Shown: positions 52,324 to 60,568 of the stretch, in pieces
Layout of the letters: each line of letters begins with the position of its first letter
How positions within the stretch are numbered: position 1 is the first letter of the stretch
NCBI RefSeq assembly: GCF_030547245.1
Contig: NZ_JAUOQT010000001.1
Span: forward strand, 124,001-188,000
From: Oceanihabitans sp. 2_MG-2023
GTDB lineage: Bacteria; Bacteroidota; Bacteroidia; Flavobacteriales; Flavobacteriaceae
Direction of reading: 5' to 3'
Length of the DNA stretch: 64,000 nucleotides
The notes under the pieces: generated by a model
Databases searched by the model: none
The model's input: only the letters and a program-made list of their open reading frames with translations
What the model was told of the DNA's origin: nothing
Made by a program: the position numbers and the translations under genes

Positions 52324-52331
52324 CAAAGATA
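52324..52331 (-). promoter_or_regulatory. TAnnTTTG -7 box for the pseudouridine synthase gene
   Basis: TATCTTTG on the minus strand fits the -7 consensus exactly and lies 44 bases upstream of the ATG at 52279. The -33 element is not clear. Confidence 0.45.
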
Positions 52332-52495
52332 TAGTATATATTATGATTTACGATTGTTGAGTTACTATTTTTGATGGTAGTAATTTCTTGCGTTAACGAT
52401 TGAGCAATTTGTTGGAGCTCTTTTTTTTTATTACTATTTTTTAAAACACGTATAAAACATTTATTTATTACTAATGTTTTTAAAGAAACTTATAT

Positions 52496-52552
52496 AAAAA
52501 AGCGACTTGCGAAAGCGTGTTGCTACGTAGTTTTCACGAAGTAGCAAACGCC
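52496..52552 (-). terminator. Hairpin and T-run after the UbiA gene
   Basis: TTGCTAC (52520-52526) and GTAGCAA (52541-52547) form a 7-bp stem that is extended by a bulged GCGT/ACGC pairing. On the minus strand a TTTTTT run (52496-52501) follows about 14 bases after the stem. This is just downstream of the UbiA stop. The remaining gap to the next gene holds only AT-rich sequence and the promoter described separately. Confidence 0.5.
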
Positions 52553-52557
52553 CAAAT

Positions 52558-53469
52558 TTATAGTAAAACTAATTTGTTTAAAAGCAGGTTTACATCTATT
52601 AACAAAATGCTAAAAACCCCTGAAACTATAATGAATTTTAAGATATTATGTAGTATTAGATATTGTGTTTTTGTATTGGATTTAAATAGTAATACTAAAA
52701 ATACCGCTAATAGAATCGTGCTTAAATAGAAGAAATAATTCATCTTACCTATTTGGTATCTATATATTAATAAATAGGAAGGAATTAGGGTGAATGCACT
52801 TAAAAATGTAAGCATTATTTTTGAAGATTTTTCGCCATAAACTATTGGTATGGTTTTATAATTGAGGGCTAAATCTCCTTTTATGTTTTCTAAATCTTTA
52901 ACTAATTCGCGCATAGAAACGATTAAAAACAGGAATGTTGCATGTACAAAAATTACGTGTTCGAAATTTTTGTAATACATAAAAATGGCGAAAAATGGCG
53001 TAATAGTTAGAATTGCAGAAGTAATATTGCCAATAATTGGTGTTTTTTTTAGTTTATGGGAATAAAACCAAATAGCGAATATATATATAGAAAAAAACAA
53101 AACGGCTTTAAACGAAACTGCACTTGCCATGATAACTGCTAGAAAATTAAGCACAAAATAAAAAGAAAGCTTGGTGTTTTGACTCACCAATTTATCTAGC
53201 ATGGATTTTTGTGGCCTATTGATTAAATCTTTTTCGGAATCGTAAAAATTATTAATAATATAACCCCCTGCTATTGTAGCGGCAGATGCTAAAACTAGCA
53301 TAAGTAAATTTACGTCTAAAACAACTTCACGAACCGTTTTATCATGCGCTAAAATGTAAACAGATGTTAGATATTGTGCTATTACTACAATGAGGACATT
53401 GTACCCTCTCACTACAGAAAACATACTGAAAAATTTTAGTAAAATATGTTTTTGTTTTCTGGAGAGCAT
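52558..53469 (-). CDS. UbiA-family prenyltransferase
   Basis: The 303-residue protein has eight or nine membrane segments and the prenyl-diphosphate motif NNFYDSEKDLINRP (NDxxDxxxD type) near residue 70. The second Asp motif VKDLENIKGD is near residue 190. UbiA enzymes attach isoprenoid chains to aromatic or glycerol-phosphate acceptors. In Flavobacteria this gene often lies with mevalonate-pathway genes, and it has been labelled geranylgeranylglycerol-phosphate geranylgeranyltransferase. It follows mevalonate kinase by 77 bases on the same strand. The acceptor is unknown. Confidence 0.87.
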   Translation of the reverse strand: MLSRKQKHILLKFFSMFSVVRGYNVLIVVIAQYLTSVYILAHDKTVREVVLDVNLLMLVLASAATIAGGYIINNFYDSEKDLINRPQKSMLDKLVSQNTKLSFYFVLNFLAVIMASAVSFKAVLFFSIYIFAIWFYSHKLKKTPIIGNITSAILTITPFFAIFMYYKNFEHVIFVHATFLFLIVSMRELVKDLENIKGDLALNYKTIPIVYGEKSSKIMLTFLSAFTLIPSYLLIYRYQIGKMNYFFYLSTILLAVFLVLLFKSNTKTQYLILHNILKFIIVSGVFSILLIDVNLLLNKLVLL

Positions 53470-53546
53470 ATAGTTTTATGGAATAAGATCTTTAATACGA
53501 CACTACAAAAAATTGCGCGAAACAATTTGAAGTACTAGTACCGTTA

Positions 53547-54476
53547 TTAGAAATTATAAACTACTTCTAGTTTATACTCTTTAAGTGACTGTTTTGCTTT
53601 TTCAAAGTTTTCTGTAAACCCTAAAATATAACCTCCTCCACCAGAACCACAAAGTTTTAAGTAGTATTCATTGGTTTCAATTCCTTTTTTCCAAAGTTCG
53701 TGAAACTGTTTTGGTATCATTGGTTTAAAATTATTTAAAACCACTTTAGATAGTTGCTTGGTATTTTTAAAAAGCGATTTGATATCTCCTTTTAAAAAGT
53801 CGTCTACACAAGCATCTGTGTGTTTTATAAATTGATCTTTTAGCATACTACGAAAACCTTCTTGCTTCATGTTTTCCATAAAAATGCTCACCATTGGTGC
53901 TGTTTCTCCAGTAATGCCACTATCTAATAAAAAAACAGCTCCTTTACCATTATTGGTTTGCGAAGGAATTCCGGTTGCTTCAATATTATCTTTAGAATGT
54001 ATTAAAATTGGAATACTTAAATAACTATTTAAAGGATCTAATCCTGAAGATTTACCATGAAAAAACGATTCCATTTCCGAGAAAATGGTTTTTAATTTTA
54101 ATAGCTTTTCTCGTGTTAGATTTTCTAAAACTGTAATCTTGTCTTGTGCATATTTATCGTAAATAGCTGCTACTAATGCGCCTGAGCTACCAACTCCATA
54201 TCCTTGTGGTATGGAAGAATCGAAATACATTCCTGCATGAACGTCTGCTTCTAATGTGCTAAAATTAAAAACGACTACCTCTGAATTGATTTGCTTTAAA
54301 TGGGAAACAAAATCTATTAAACTAGCATTAGATTTTACTGCTTCTGCTGAAGGGTTTTCATCCATTTTTAAAGCACCATTATAAAAACTATAAGGAATAG
54401 ATAATCCTTTAGAATCTTTAATGATTCCGTATTCACCAAAGAGTAAAATTTTTGAGTAAAAAAGAGGTCCTTTCAT
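53547..54476 (-). CDS. Mevalonate kinase (GHMP family)
   Basis: This 309-residue protein is a GHMP kinase: an N-terminal KILLFGEYGII segment, the phosphate loop PQGYGVGSSGALVAA, and the C-terminal KLCGSGGGGYILGF motif. A GKSSGLDPLNSY segment supplies the catalytic Asp, as in mevalonate kinases. The upstream neighbour encodes diphosphomevalonate decarboxylase, so mevalonate is the likely substrate, although phosphomevalonate kinase belongs to the same family. The gap to the upstream gene is about 60 bases. Isopentenyl diphosphate made here would feed the UbiA enzyme downstream. Confidence 0.87.
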   Translation of the reverse strand: MKGPLFYSKILLFGEYGIIKDSKGLSIPYSFYNGALKMDENPSAEAVKSNASLIDFVSHLKQINSEVVVFNFSTLEADVHAGMYFDSSIPQGYGVGSSGALVAAIYDKYAQDKITVLENLTREKLLKLKTIFSEMESFFHGKSSGLDPLNSYLSIPILIHSKDNIEATGIPSQTNNGKGAVFLLDSGITGETAPMVSIFMENMKQEGFRSMLKDQFIKHTDACVDDFLKGDIKSLFKNTKQLSKVVLNNFKPMIPKQFHELWKKGIETNEYYLKLCGSGGGGYILGFTENFEKAKQSLKEYKLEVVYNF

Positions 54477-54535
54477 AAATATTTTTTGTTAATATGCAGT
54501 ATTTGGCAATAACTTCTATCCAATATACGCAAATT

Positions 54536-55618
54536 TTATGGTTTTAGTTTTGCACCAAAACCAATTGTATCACAAATATAGTGACCATTTTGGCAATACG
54601 CAACTAATTCATTTTTAATAAACTCGATACATTTTTCTGCTTCATTTTCGGGATAAAGCACATGTACATTAGCTCCTGCATCTAAAGTAAAACTAATATG
54701 TAATCCGGATTGTTTTCTAAATGCCCAAATAGCATTAATAATCTCAAGGGTATTTGGTTTCATTAAAATAAAATACGGCATACTTGTCAGCATCATTGCA
54801 TGTAGCGTAAGTGCTTCGCTTTCTACTATATCTATAAATGCATTTAAGTTACCAGTCTTAAAAACATCCATAAGTTTAGTCATATTTTCACTGGCTTGTT
54901 TAAAACGCTGTTTTGCAAAAGGGTGGTTATGCATTAAGTTGTGACCAACAGTACTGCTAACTTGTTTTTCTCCTTTATCTACCAATAGGATAGTGTCCTG
55001 GTAATTTTTAAAATTATCGTGAACAGTATATGGATATTTTATAGCAAAAAGATTGGAGCTTCCTTCAATATTTTCATGTTTTCCCCAAACTATTAAATCC
55101 CCTTCTATACTTCGGCAAGCACTACCGGAACCTAAACGTGCTAAAAAGGATGCTTTTTGGTTAAAGTATTCTTGAGTAATTTTTGGGTTTATTTCTTTTT
55201 CAATACTCATAAGACATAATGCCAAAGCACTCATTCCGGAAGCAGAAGATGCAATACCAGAGCTATGCGGAAAAGTATTTTCTGTTTCAATAGTAAAGTG
55301 ATAGTCTTTTAAAAAAGGTAAATATGTTTGAATACGTTTGAAAAAAGTTTCTATTTTTGGTTTAAAATCTTCATTCTTTTTTCCTTCAAATACCACATCA
55401 AAAGAAAAGGAATTATCTTTTTCTTTTTTAGCAAAACTTAAACTTGTAGTTGTTTTACAAGCATCTAACGTAAAACTTACAGATGGGTTTTTTGGTATTT
55501 GGTTTTCTTTTTTTCCCCAATATTTCACTAATGCAATATTACTAGGTGAAGACCAAGTAAACTTTCCATTATGAGGTGTTGTATTATTTCTTAAAAGTAT
55601 AAACGAATTGGCTTCCAT
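54536..55618 (-). CDS. mvaD: Diphosphomevalonate decarboxylase
   Basis: This GHMP-superfamily enzyme should convert diphosphomevalonate to isopentenyl diphosphate. Visible are SNIALVKYWGKKE, PSVSFTLD, the PHSSGIASSASGMSALALC loop with its serines, and the FTLDAGANVH motif with the catalytic Asp. I use the ATG at 55618 (360 residues). An upstream ATG at 55660 would add 14 residues (LSKKLYLHNNLHI) that are not expected in the family. It starts the mevalonate/UbiA run on minus, divergent from the TetR gene. Confidence 0.92.
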   Translation of the reverse strand: MEANSFILLRNNTTPHNGKFTWSSPSNIALVKYWGKKENQIPKNPSVSFTLDACKTTTSLSFAKKEKDNSFSFDVVFEGKKNEDFKPKIETFFKRIQTYLPFLKDYHFTIETENTFPHSSGIASSASGMSALALCLMSIEKEINPKITQEYFNQKASFLARLGSGSACRSIEGDLIVWGKHENIEGSSNLFAIKYPYTVHDNFKNYQDTILLVDKGEKQVSSTVGHNLMHNHPFAKQRFKQASENMTKLMDVFKTGNLNAFIDIVESEALTLHAMMLTSMPYFILMKPNTLEIINAIWAFRKQSGLHISFTLDAGANVHVLYPENEAEKCIEFIKNELVAYCQNGHYICDTIGFGAKLKP

Positions 55619-55757
55619 TATATGCAAATTATTATGCAAATATAGTTTTTTAGATAGCATGTATGTATAGAATATATTTTAAAAAGTGTAATACTAAGTG
55701 TATTTCATCGTAAACATTTTTAAAAAAACTAAAGAAATATTTATTTTTTGTAGATTG

Positions 55758-55771
55758 TAACCAAATGGTTA
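55758..55771. promoter_or_regulatory. Palindrome TAACCAAATGGTTA in front of the TetR gene
   Basis: This 14-base imperfect palindrome (6-base arms, 2-base centre) lies 14 bases before the TetR start and between the divergent mvaD and TetR genes. Its position suits an autoregulatory TetR operator. Confidence 0.45.
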
Positions 55772-55785
55772 TTCTATATTAATAA

Positions 55786-56349
55786 GTGGATAAAAAACAG
55801 CGTATACTTTTAACAATGCTAGAACTTGTAGTAAAACAAGGGGTACATGCAACACCTATGTCTCAAGTAGCTAGAGAATCTAATGTTGCTATTGGTACTA
55901 TATATTATTATTTTAAAGATAAAGAAGATATACTTTGCCACATTTATAAAATGATAAGAAAAGACTTTGGTTCTATACTTATAATAAAGTCTGAAAACAC
56001 AAATCCTGAACAGATTTTTAAAAAATACTGGAAAGACTTATACCATTACTACATTAGCAATCCTGTAGCTTTTCATTTTTACGAACATGTAGCCAAACCT
56101 CCAATCATACCATTAGATTTAGTTGAAGAAACTAAAACCTACTATAGAAAACATGCTGCTTTTTTTTGGAATGGTGTAAAAAGCGGTATTTTAAAAAATA
56201 TACATGTAACTTTATTAGTGCAACTTGCTTACAGTAATGTGGTTGCAGCTGTTGATTTAAAGTTAAATGGTGTTTTACCAATGACTGATGCACAAATTAA
56301 TGAAGCTGCAAATGCTTCATGGGATGCTGTTAGGCATATTGAAAAGTAA
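55786..56349 (+). CDS. TetR/AcrR family transcriptional regulator
   Basis: The 187-residue protein has an N-terminal TetR helix-turn-helix (about 1-55: KKQRILLTMLELVVKQG, then GTIYYYFKDKEDIL). The C-terminal ligand-binding half is divergent. The start is a GTG at 55786; an in-frame ATG at 55765 is followed by stops, and there is no ATG before the HTH. A palindrome in front could be its operator. Its target may include itself or the divergent isoprenoid genes. A damaged second copy lies directly downstream. Confidence 0.88.
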   Translation: MDKKQRILLTMLELVVKQGVHATPMSQVARESNVAIGTIYYYFKDKEDILCHIYKMIRKDFGSILIIKSENTNPEQIFKKYWKDLYHYYISNPVAFHFYEHVAKPPIIPLDLVEETKTYYRKHAAFFWNGVKSGILKNIHVTLLVQLAYSNVVAAVDLKLNGVLPMTDAQINEAANASWDAVRHIEK

Positions 56350-56352
56350 CCA

Positions 56353-56568
56353 ATGGATAATACAGCGTATACGATTACCTATGTTAGCGCTTGCTGTTAG
56401 AAAAGGTTTTTATGCAACACTTATATCTCAAGTTCCTTACAGCAATGTAGTTGCAGCTGTTAGTTTAAATTTAAATGGTGTTTTACCAATGACTGATGCA
56501 CAAAATAATGAAGCTGCAAATGCTTCATGGTATGCTATAAAACATTCAAAAAACACATTATTTCACTA
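56353..56568 (+). pseudogene. Collapsed tandem duplicate of the TetR gene
   Basis: The segment starts with ATGGATAATACAGCG, matching the GTGGATAAAAAACAGCG start of the intact gene less two bases. It continues through a degraded HTH start to TCTCAAGT, and then jumps to sequence matching the C-terminal coding end of the intact gene (56224-56345 resembles 56436-56560). About 370 bases of the middle are missing. The two-base loss shifts the frame, so the ATG reads into a TAG after 15 codons. This is a tandem duplicate that lost its centre and is now a remnant. Confidence 0.88.
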
Positions 56569-57088
56569 AAGACAATAGCTTAACCATGGTATTATAATTT
56601 CTTGCTGTAGCTGCAGTTTTAAGTATTCGCTCGAAATAATTCGCATTGAATTTAGATTTCCCATAACCTGCTTCACTATAAAAGTAAATACAGTTATTTA
56701 TTATTTTAAATGTCTCTGCTTTGTATTCTTTTTTTAAAGCAAGCGTAACCAAATCTTTATTAGGTATTTCTTGAAGTAAAATAAAATAACTTTTTTGTTT
56801 TTCTATTTTCTTAAAAGGGCAATTATAAAAAATGTGTGCTAACTCTTCTTTTGTTTTTACTAAAACTGGAACCTCGAATTTAAAATGTGATCGTATTATT
56901 TCACTAATAATATTTTCAATAATTTTTGTGTTATTTTCTGAAGACTGCAAAACAATATTTCCACTTTGTATATATGTTTTTACATTTTCGAAACCGGAAT
57001 TTGTTAGCAGTTCTCGTAAGGTTGCCATTGGCACTTTTTTATGACCTCCAACATTAATTCCTCTTAATAAAGCAATGTACGTTTCCAT
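56558..57088 (-). CDS. DUF1697 family protein
   Basis: The 176-residue protein starts with YIALLRGINVGGHKKVPM and continues with the family segment YIQSGNIVLQS, which is diagnostic of DUF1697. The function of this family is not established. Its 3' end overlaps the TetR remnant by about 11 bases on the opposite strand. It lies 1 base downstream of the HI0933-type flavoprotein gene, so the two are co-transcribed. Confidence 0.9.
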   Translation of the reverse strand: METYIALLRGINVGGHKKVPMATLRELLTNSGFENVKTYIQSGNIVLQSSENNTKIIENIISEIIRSHFKFEVPVLVKTKEELAHIFYNCPFKKIEKQKSYFILLQEIPNKDLVTLALKKEYKAETFKIINNCIYFYSEAGYGKSKFNANYFERILKTAATARNYNTMVKLLSLVK

Positions 57089-57089
57089 T

Positions 57090-58301
57090 TTATTTAGAAA
57101 TATATTGTGAAGCTATAAACGCTCCTGTCCATGCATTCTGAAAATTAAAACCACCAGTTATAGCATCTACATTAATAACTTCTCCTGCAAAATAAAGATT
57201 TGCATGTAGCTTACTTTCAAAAGTCTTAAAATTAATTTCTTTTAAATCAATTCCTCCTGCGGTTACAAATTCATCTTTAAACGTACTTTTTCCATCTACC
57301 TTAAAATGCGCTTTTGTTAATTGTGCAGCAAGTGCTTCCAATTGGTTTTTATTTAAATCTGCCCATCGGTTGTCATCCTGTATTACGGAAGCTAAAACTA
57401 ATTGTTTCCATAAACGTTTTGGCAAATCGAACTGAGGAGCCTTTAAAACAGTTTTTTTAGCCAAACTTAATTTCAAATCTTTTAAAGTAGCTAAACAATC
57501 TTGATAATCCATTTTGATAAAATTCACTGCAATAGTAAATTTATAATCTAATTTGGCCAGTTGTAAAGCTCCAAAAGCAGATAGTTTTAAAATAGAAGGA
57601 GCACTCATACCAACATGTGTTATTAACAAAGGCCCTTCGGAAAACAACTCGGTACCAACTACCTGAATTTCTACATTTTGAGCAACTACTCCCGGAATAT
57701 CTTTTATGCGATCATCTTTTATATTAAAAGTAAACAACGAAGGTACAGGTGGAATCACGGAATGATTTAACGTTTCTAACACCTTCCACATTTTAGGACT
57801 ACTTCCAGTGGCAACCAATATTTTAGGCGCTATAAATACTTCGTCTTGTGTTTTAATATTCCACAAACCTTCTTCTTTAAGAATAGATTTTACGGTTTGA
57901 CTATATAACACTTCTATTTGATGCTTTTTCGTTTCGTTTAAAAAACAATCTATAATCGTTTGCGATGTATTCGACTCAGGAAACATTCTACCATCTTCTT
58001 CTATCTTTAAAGCGACTCCACGTTCTTCAAACCAAGCAATAGTATCTCCTGTCATAAATTGATGAAAAGGACCAAGTAATTCTTTCTCTCCTCTGGGATA
58101 ATTTAACACCAAATCCTGTGGTATAAATTCTGCATGAGTAACATTACACCTTCCTCCTCCAGAAATTTTCACTTTCTGCAAACCTTCCTTAGCTTTTTCT
58201 AATATCGTTATTTTTAATTTTGGGTTTTGAACAGCGATATTGATAGCTGCAAAAAAGCCGGCTGCTCCACCTCCAATAATTAATACGTCTTTTTGTTTCA
58301 T
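57090..58301 (-). CDS. HI0933/BaiN-like NAD(P)/FAD oxidoreductase
   Basis: This flavoprotein starts with the FAD-binding KDVLIIGGGAAGFFAAINIA and has the family signature KISGGGRCNVTH near residue 50. The C-terminal segment VTAGGIDLKEI and a closing INVDAITGGFNFQNAW motif complete the FAD site. The HI0933 (YhiN/BaiN) family has unknown natural substrates. I use the ATG at 58301 (404 residues); an ATG at 58406 would add 35 residues without homology sense. The neighbouring DUF1697 gene starts one base after its stop. Confidence 0.9.
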   Translation of the reverse strand: MKQKDVLIIGGGAAGFFAAINIAVQNPKLKITILEKAKEGLQKVKISGGGRCNVTHAEFIPQDLVLNYPRGEKELLGPFHQFMTGDTIAWFEERGVALKIEEDGRMFPESNTSQTIIDCFLNETKKHQIEVLYSQTVKSILKEEGLWNIKTQDEVFIAPKILVATGSSPKMWKVLETLNHSVIPPVPSLFTFNIKDDRIKDIPGVVAQNVEIQVVGTELFSEGPLLITHVGMSAPSILKLSAFGALQLAKLDYKFTIAVNFIKMDYQDCLATLKDLKLSLAKKTVLKAPQFDLPKRLWKQLVLASVIQDDNRWADLNKNQLEALAAQLTKAHFKVDGKSTFKDEFVTAGGIDLKEINFKTFESKLHANLYFAGEVINVDAITGGFNFQNAWTGAFIASQYISK

Positions 58302-58352
58302 GTTTTTTATATATTGTTTTTTATAGGTAACATGTAGCATCCATTTAATTAT

Positions 58353-58360
58353 TATCTTTG
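58353..58360 (+). promoter_or_regulatory. TAnnTTTG -7 box upstream of a TTG-started lipoprotein
   Basis: TATCTTTG at this place fits the -7 consensus and lies 77 bases before the TTG start at 58438. A -33 TTTG is not evident. Confidence 0.35.
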
Positions 58361-58437
58361 ATTCTCTGGTTTTAGTTATGGATGTTTCCTTATTTTTAAA
58401 AACCACGTAAATTTAGCATTAATAAATAATAACTGCT

Positions 58438-59280
58438 TTGAATAAACTCCTTATCCTAATAATATTTTTATACACAGGCTGTAATACCTCCGAATTTAAA
58501 TCGGCAGTCGATTTATCTTCCAATTTAAACGAAGTTTCTGGAACAGAAACCACTACAAATTCCAACTTGATTTGGATGGTAAACGACAGCGGAAACAAAC
58601 CAAGGCTCTTTGGATTAAATGCAAATGGCAAAATAAAAGAAGAATTAAAAATAGATGCCAAAAACCACGATTGGGAGGATCTAACTAGTGATACTGAAGG
58701 AAACATTTATATTGGTGATTTTGGAAACAATATAAGTAAGCGTAAAAATTTGGCTATTTTAAAAGTTAGTGCTTCTAGCTTAAAAAGTAAAGAAAAAGTT
58801 TCGATTGAACGTATTTCCTTTACCTATCCGGATCAAAAAAAATTTCCACCAAAAAAGAAAAAACTTTACTTTGATTGCGAAGCATTTTTTTATCATAATA
58901 ACAACTTATACTTATTTACCAAAAGTCGCGTAAAAGGAGATTTTGGAAAAACAAATCTGTATAAAATTCCTGCGAATTCTGGAACGCATGAAGCACAATT
59001 TCTAGGAACCTATTCTAACTGCGACGACCTACATTGTTGGATAACTTCTGCAGATATTAGTCCGGATGGCAAGCAGGTAGTTTTACTAAATCAAAAATCT
59101 GTTTTACTTTTCACAGACTTTAAAGAAGATGATTTTTTAAATGGTACAATAAGAGAGTTTCCTTTTAATTATGAATCGCAAAAAGAAGGCATTTGTTTTA
59201 AAGACAATCAAACGGTTTATATAACAGACGAAAAAGCACATGGAGCTGGAGGAAACTTGTATGAATTTCGTTTAAAATAA
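58438..59280 (+). CDS. Lipoprotein with beta-propeller-like repeats
   Basis: The 280-residue protein begins at a TTG (58438) with a lipoprotein signal ending in FLYTGC; no ATG is available in frame before the signal. The body has short repeats of the kind WMVNDSGNKPRLFGLN, NIYIGDFGNN and TSADISPDGKQVVLLN, suggesting a small beta-propeller, similar to SdiA-regulated or strictosidine-synthase-like domains. No catalytic residues are apparent. It should sit in the periplasm or outer membrane as a binding or phytase-like esterase domain; its role is unknown. Confidence 0.8.
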   Translation: MNKLLILIIFLYTGCNTSEFKSAVDLSSNLNEVSGTETTTNSNLIWMVNDSGNKPRLFGLNANGKIKEELKIDAKNHDWEDLTSDTEGNIYIGDFGNNISKRKNLAILKVSASSLKSKEKVSIERISFTYPDQKKFPPKKKKLYFDCEAFFYHNNNLYLFTKSRVKGDFGKTNLYKIPANSGTHEAQFLGTYSNCDDLHCWITSADISPDGKQVVLLNQKSVLLFTDFKEDDFLNGTIREFPFNYESQKEGICFKDNQTVYITDEKAHGAGGNLYEFRLK

Positions 59281-59318
59281 ACAGAAAGTATTTCTATTCT
59301 TTCCGACTAAAAAAGTTG

Positions 59319-59352
59319 TTTGTTATACATTAATTAAAGTTTAGTATTTTTA
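59319..59352 (+). promoter_or_regulatory. Putative promoter for the HD-Pycsar effector gene
   Basis: TTTG (59319-59322) is followed after 22 bases by TATTTTTA (59345-59352), one base from TAnnTTTG. The ATG at 59372 is 20 bases downstream. Confidence 0.4.
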
Positions 59353-59371
59353 CTTAAAATCATATTCTTTT

Positions 59372-60568
59372 ATGGATCATATTATTGCCGAAACCGAAAA
59401 ACATGTTGTTCATCTTTTAAATACAAATTTAGATAATAGCTTTGTTTACCATAATTTGACGCACACACAAAATGTGGTGAAAAAAGCAACAGAACTTGCA
59501 GATATAGGCCGTTTAGATCCACAAAGTAAAAAGCTTTTAATTATTAGCGCATGGTTTCATGATGTTGGTTTTATAAAAAGCATTAACGATCACGAAACAC
59601 ATAGTGCAGCTCTTGCAAAAGCCTTTTTACAAAAACACAATTGTACTGTAGATGAAATTAAAACGGTAAATGACTTAATTCTAGCTACAAAAATGGGATA
59701 TACACCAAAAAATGAGTTAGAAAAATTGATTCGTGATGCAGATTGTGCACATATTGGAAACAAGAATTTTAGTAATGTTACACAACTTTTAAAAAAAGAA
59801 TTAGAATTAACCAACCAAAAGAAACTAACAAATACAGAATGGCTGGATGAAAACATTACGTTTCTCACCAAAGACCACAAATTTAATAGTGACTTAGCAG
59901 TTTCTCTATGGGAAAAAGGAAAAAGTAAAAATCTCGCGAAACTACTTAAAGATCAAAGCAAGCTACAATTAAACAAAGCCAAATTAAAGCAGAAAAAAGA
60001 AGAATTAAAATTCAAGAAAAATAAAATTGAAATTCCAGAACGCGGTATAGAAACCATGTTTAGAGTAACACTTAAAAACCATATTACACTAAGTGATATT
60101 GCAGATACCAAAGCGAATATTTTATTATCGGTGAATGCTATTATTGTATCTTTAGTAATGGCTAATCTTTTACCTAAATTAGACAACCCATCTAACACCT
60201 ACCTTATTTACCCTACTGTAGTTTTTGTATTGTTCACTGTAACATCGATGATATTGTCTGTTATAGCTACAAGACCAAATGTAACACGAGGAGAATTTAC
60301 TAAAGAAGATGTAGCGAACAAAAAAGTAAATCTTTTATTTTTTGGTAATTTTCATAAAATGAAATTAGACGAGTTTGAATGGGCAATGGGAGAAATGATG
60401 AAAGACAAAGACTATTTATATTCTGCAATGAAAAAAGATTTATACTTTTTAGGCTTAGTATTAAACAGGAAATACAAAATACTTCGTGTCACCTATACGG
60501 TCTTCATGGTTGGCATCATTTGTAGTGTTATTGCTTTTGCAATAGCTTTTCAATATTCTGGCATTTAA
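59372..60568 (+). CDS. HD domain fused to a Pycsar-type transmembrane effector domain
   Basis: The 398-residue protein has an N-terminal HD phosphohydrolase domain (His31, the pair His63-Asp64 in WFHDVG, and Asp122/Asp124 in RDADCAH). After a charged coiled region (about 190-222) follows a domain starting GIETMFRVTLKNHITLSD with TKANILLS and three membrane segments (about 250, 285 and 380). That domain is the DUF5706 family of Pycsar effectors, which respond to cCMP or cUMP by membrane damage. No pyrimidine cyclase gene is in the window. The HD domain may bind or degrade a nucleotide signal. It could be a defence effector or a housekeeping relative. It overlaps the GAF gene by 4 bases, convergently. 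Confidence 0.85.
   Translation: MDHIIAETEKHVVHLLNTNLDNSFVYHNLTHTQNVVKKATELADIGRLDPQSKKLLIISAWFHDVGFIKSINDHETHSAALAKAFLQKHNCTVDEIKTVNDLILATKMGYTPKNELEKLIRDADCAHIGNKNFSNVTQLLKKELELTNQKKLTNTEWLDENITFLTKDHKFNSDLAVSLWEKGKSKNLAKLLKDQSKLQLNKAKLKQKKEELKFKKNKIEIPERGIETMFRVTLKNHITLSDIADTKANILLSVNAIIVSLVMANLLPKLDNPSNTYLIYPTVVFVLFTVTSMILSVIATRPNVTRGEFTKEDVANKKVNLLFFGNFHKMKLDEFEWAMGEMMKDKDYLYSAMKKDLYFLGLVLNRKYKILRVTYTVFMVGIICSVIAFAIAFQYSGI

Noticed and set aside
56288-56569. A 93-residue open frame starting inside the TetR gene
   Set aside because: It begins out of frame in the intact gene and then reads through the collapsed duplicate. It is a by-product of the duplication and not a gene.
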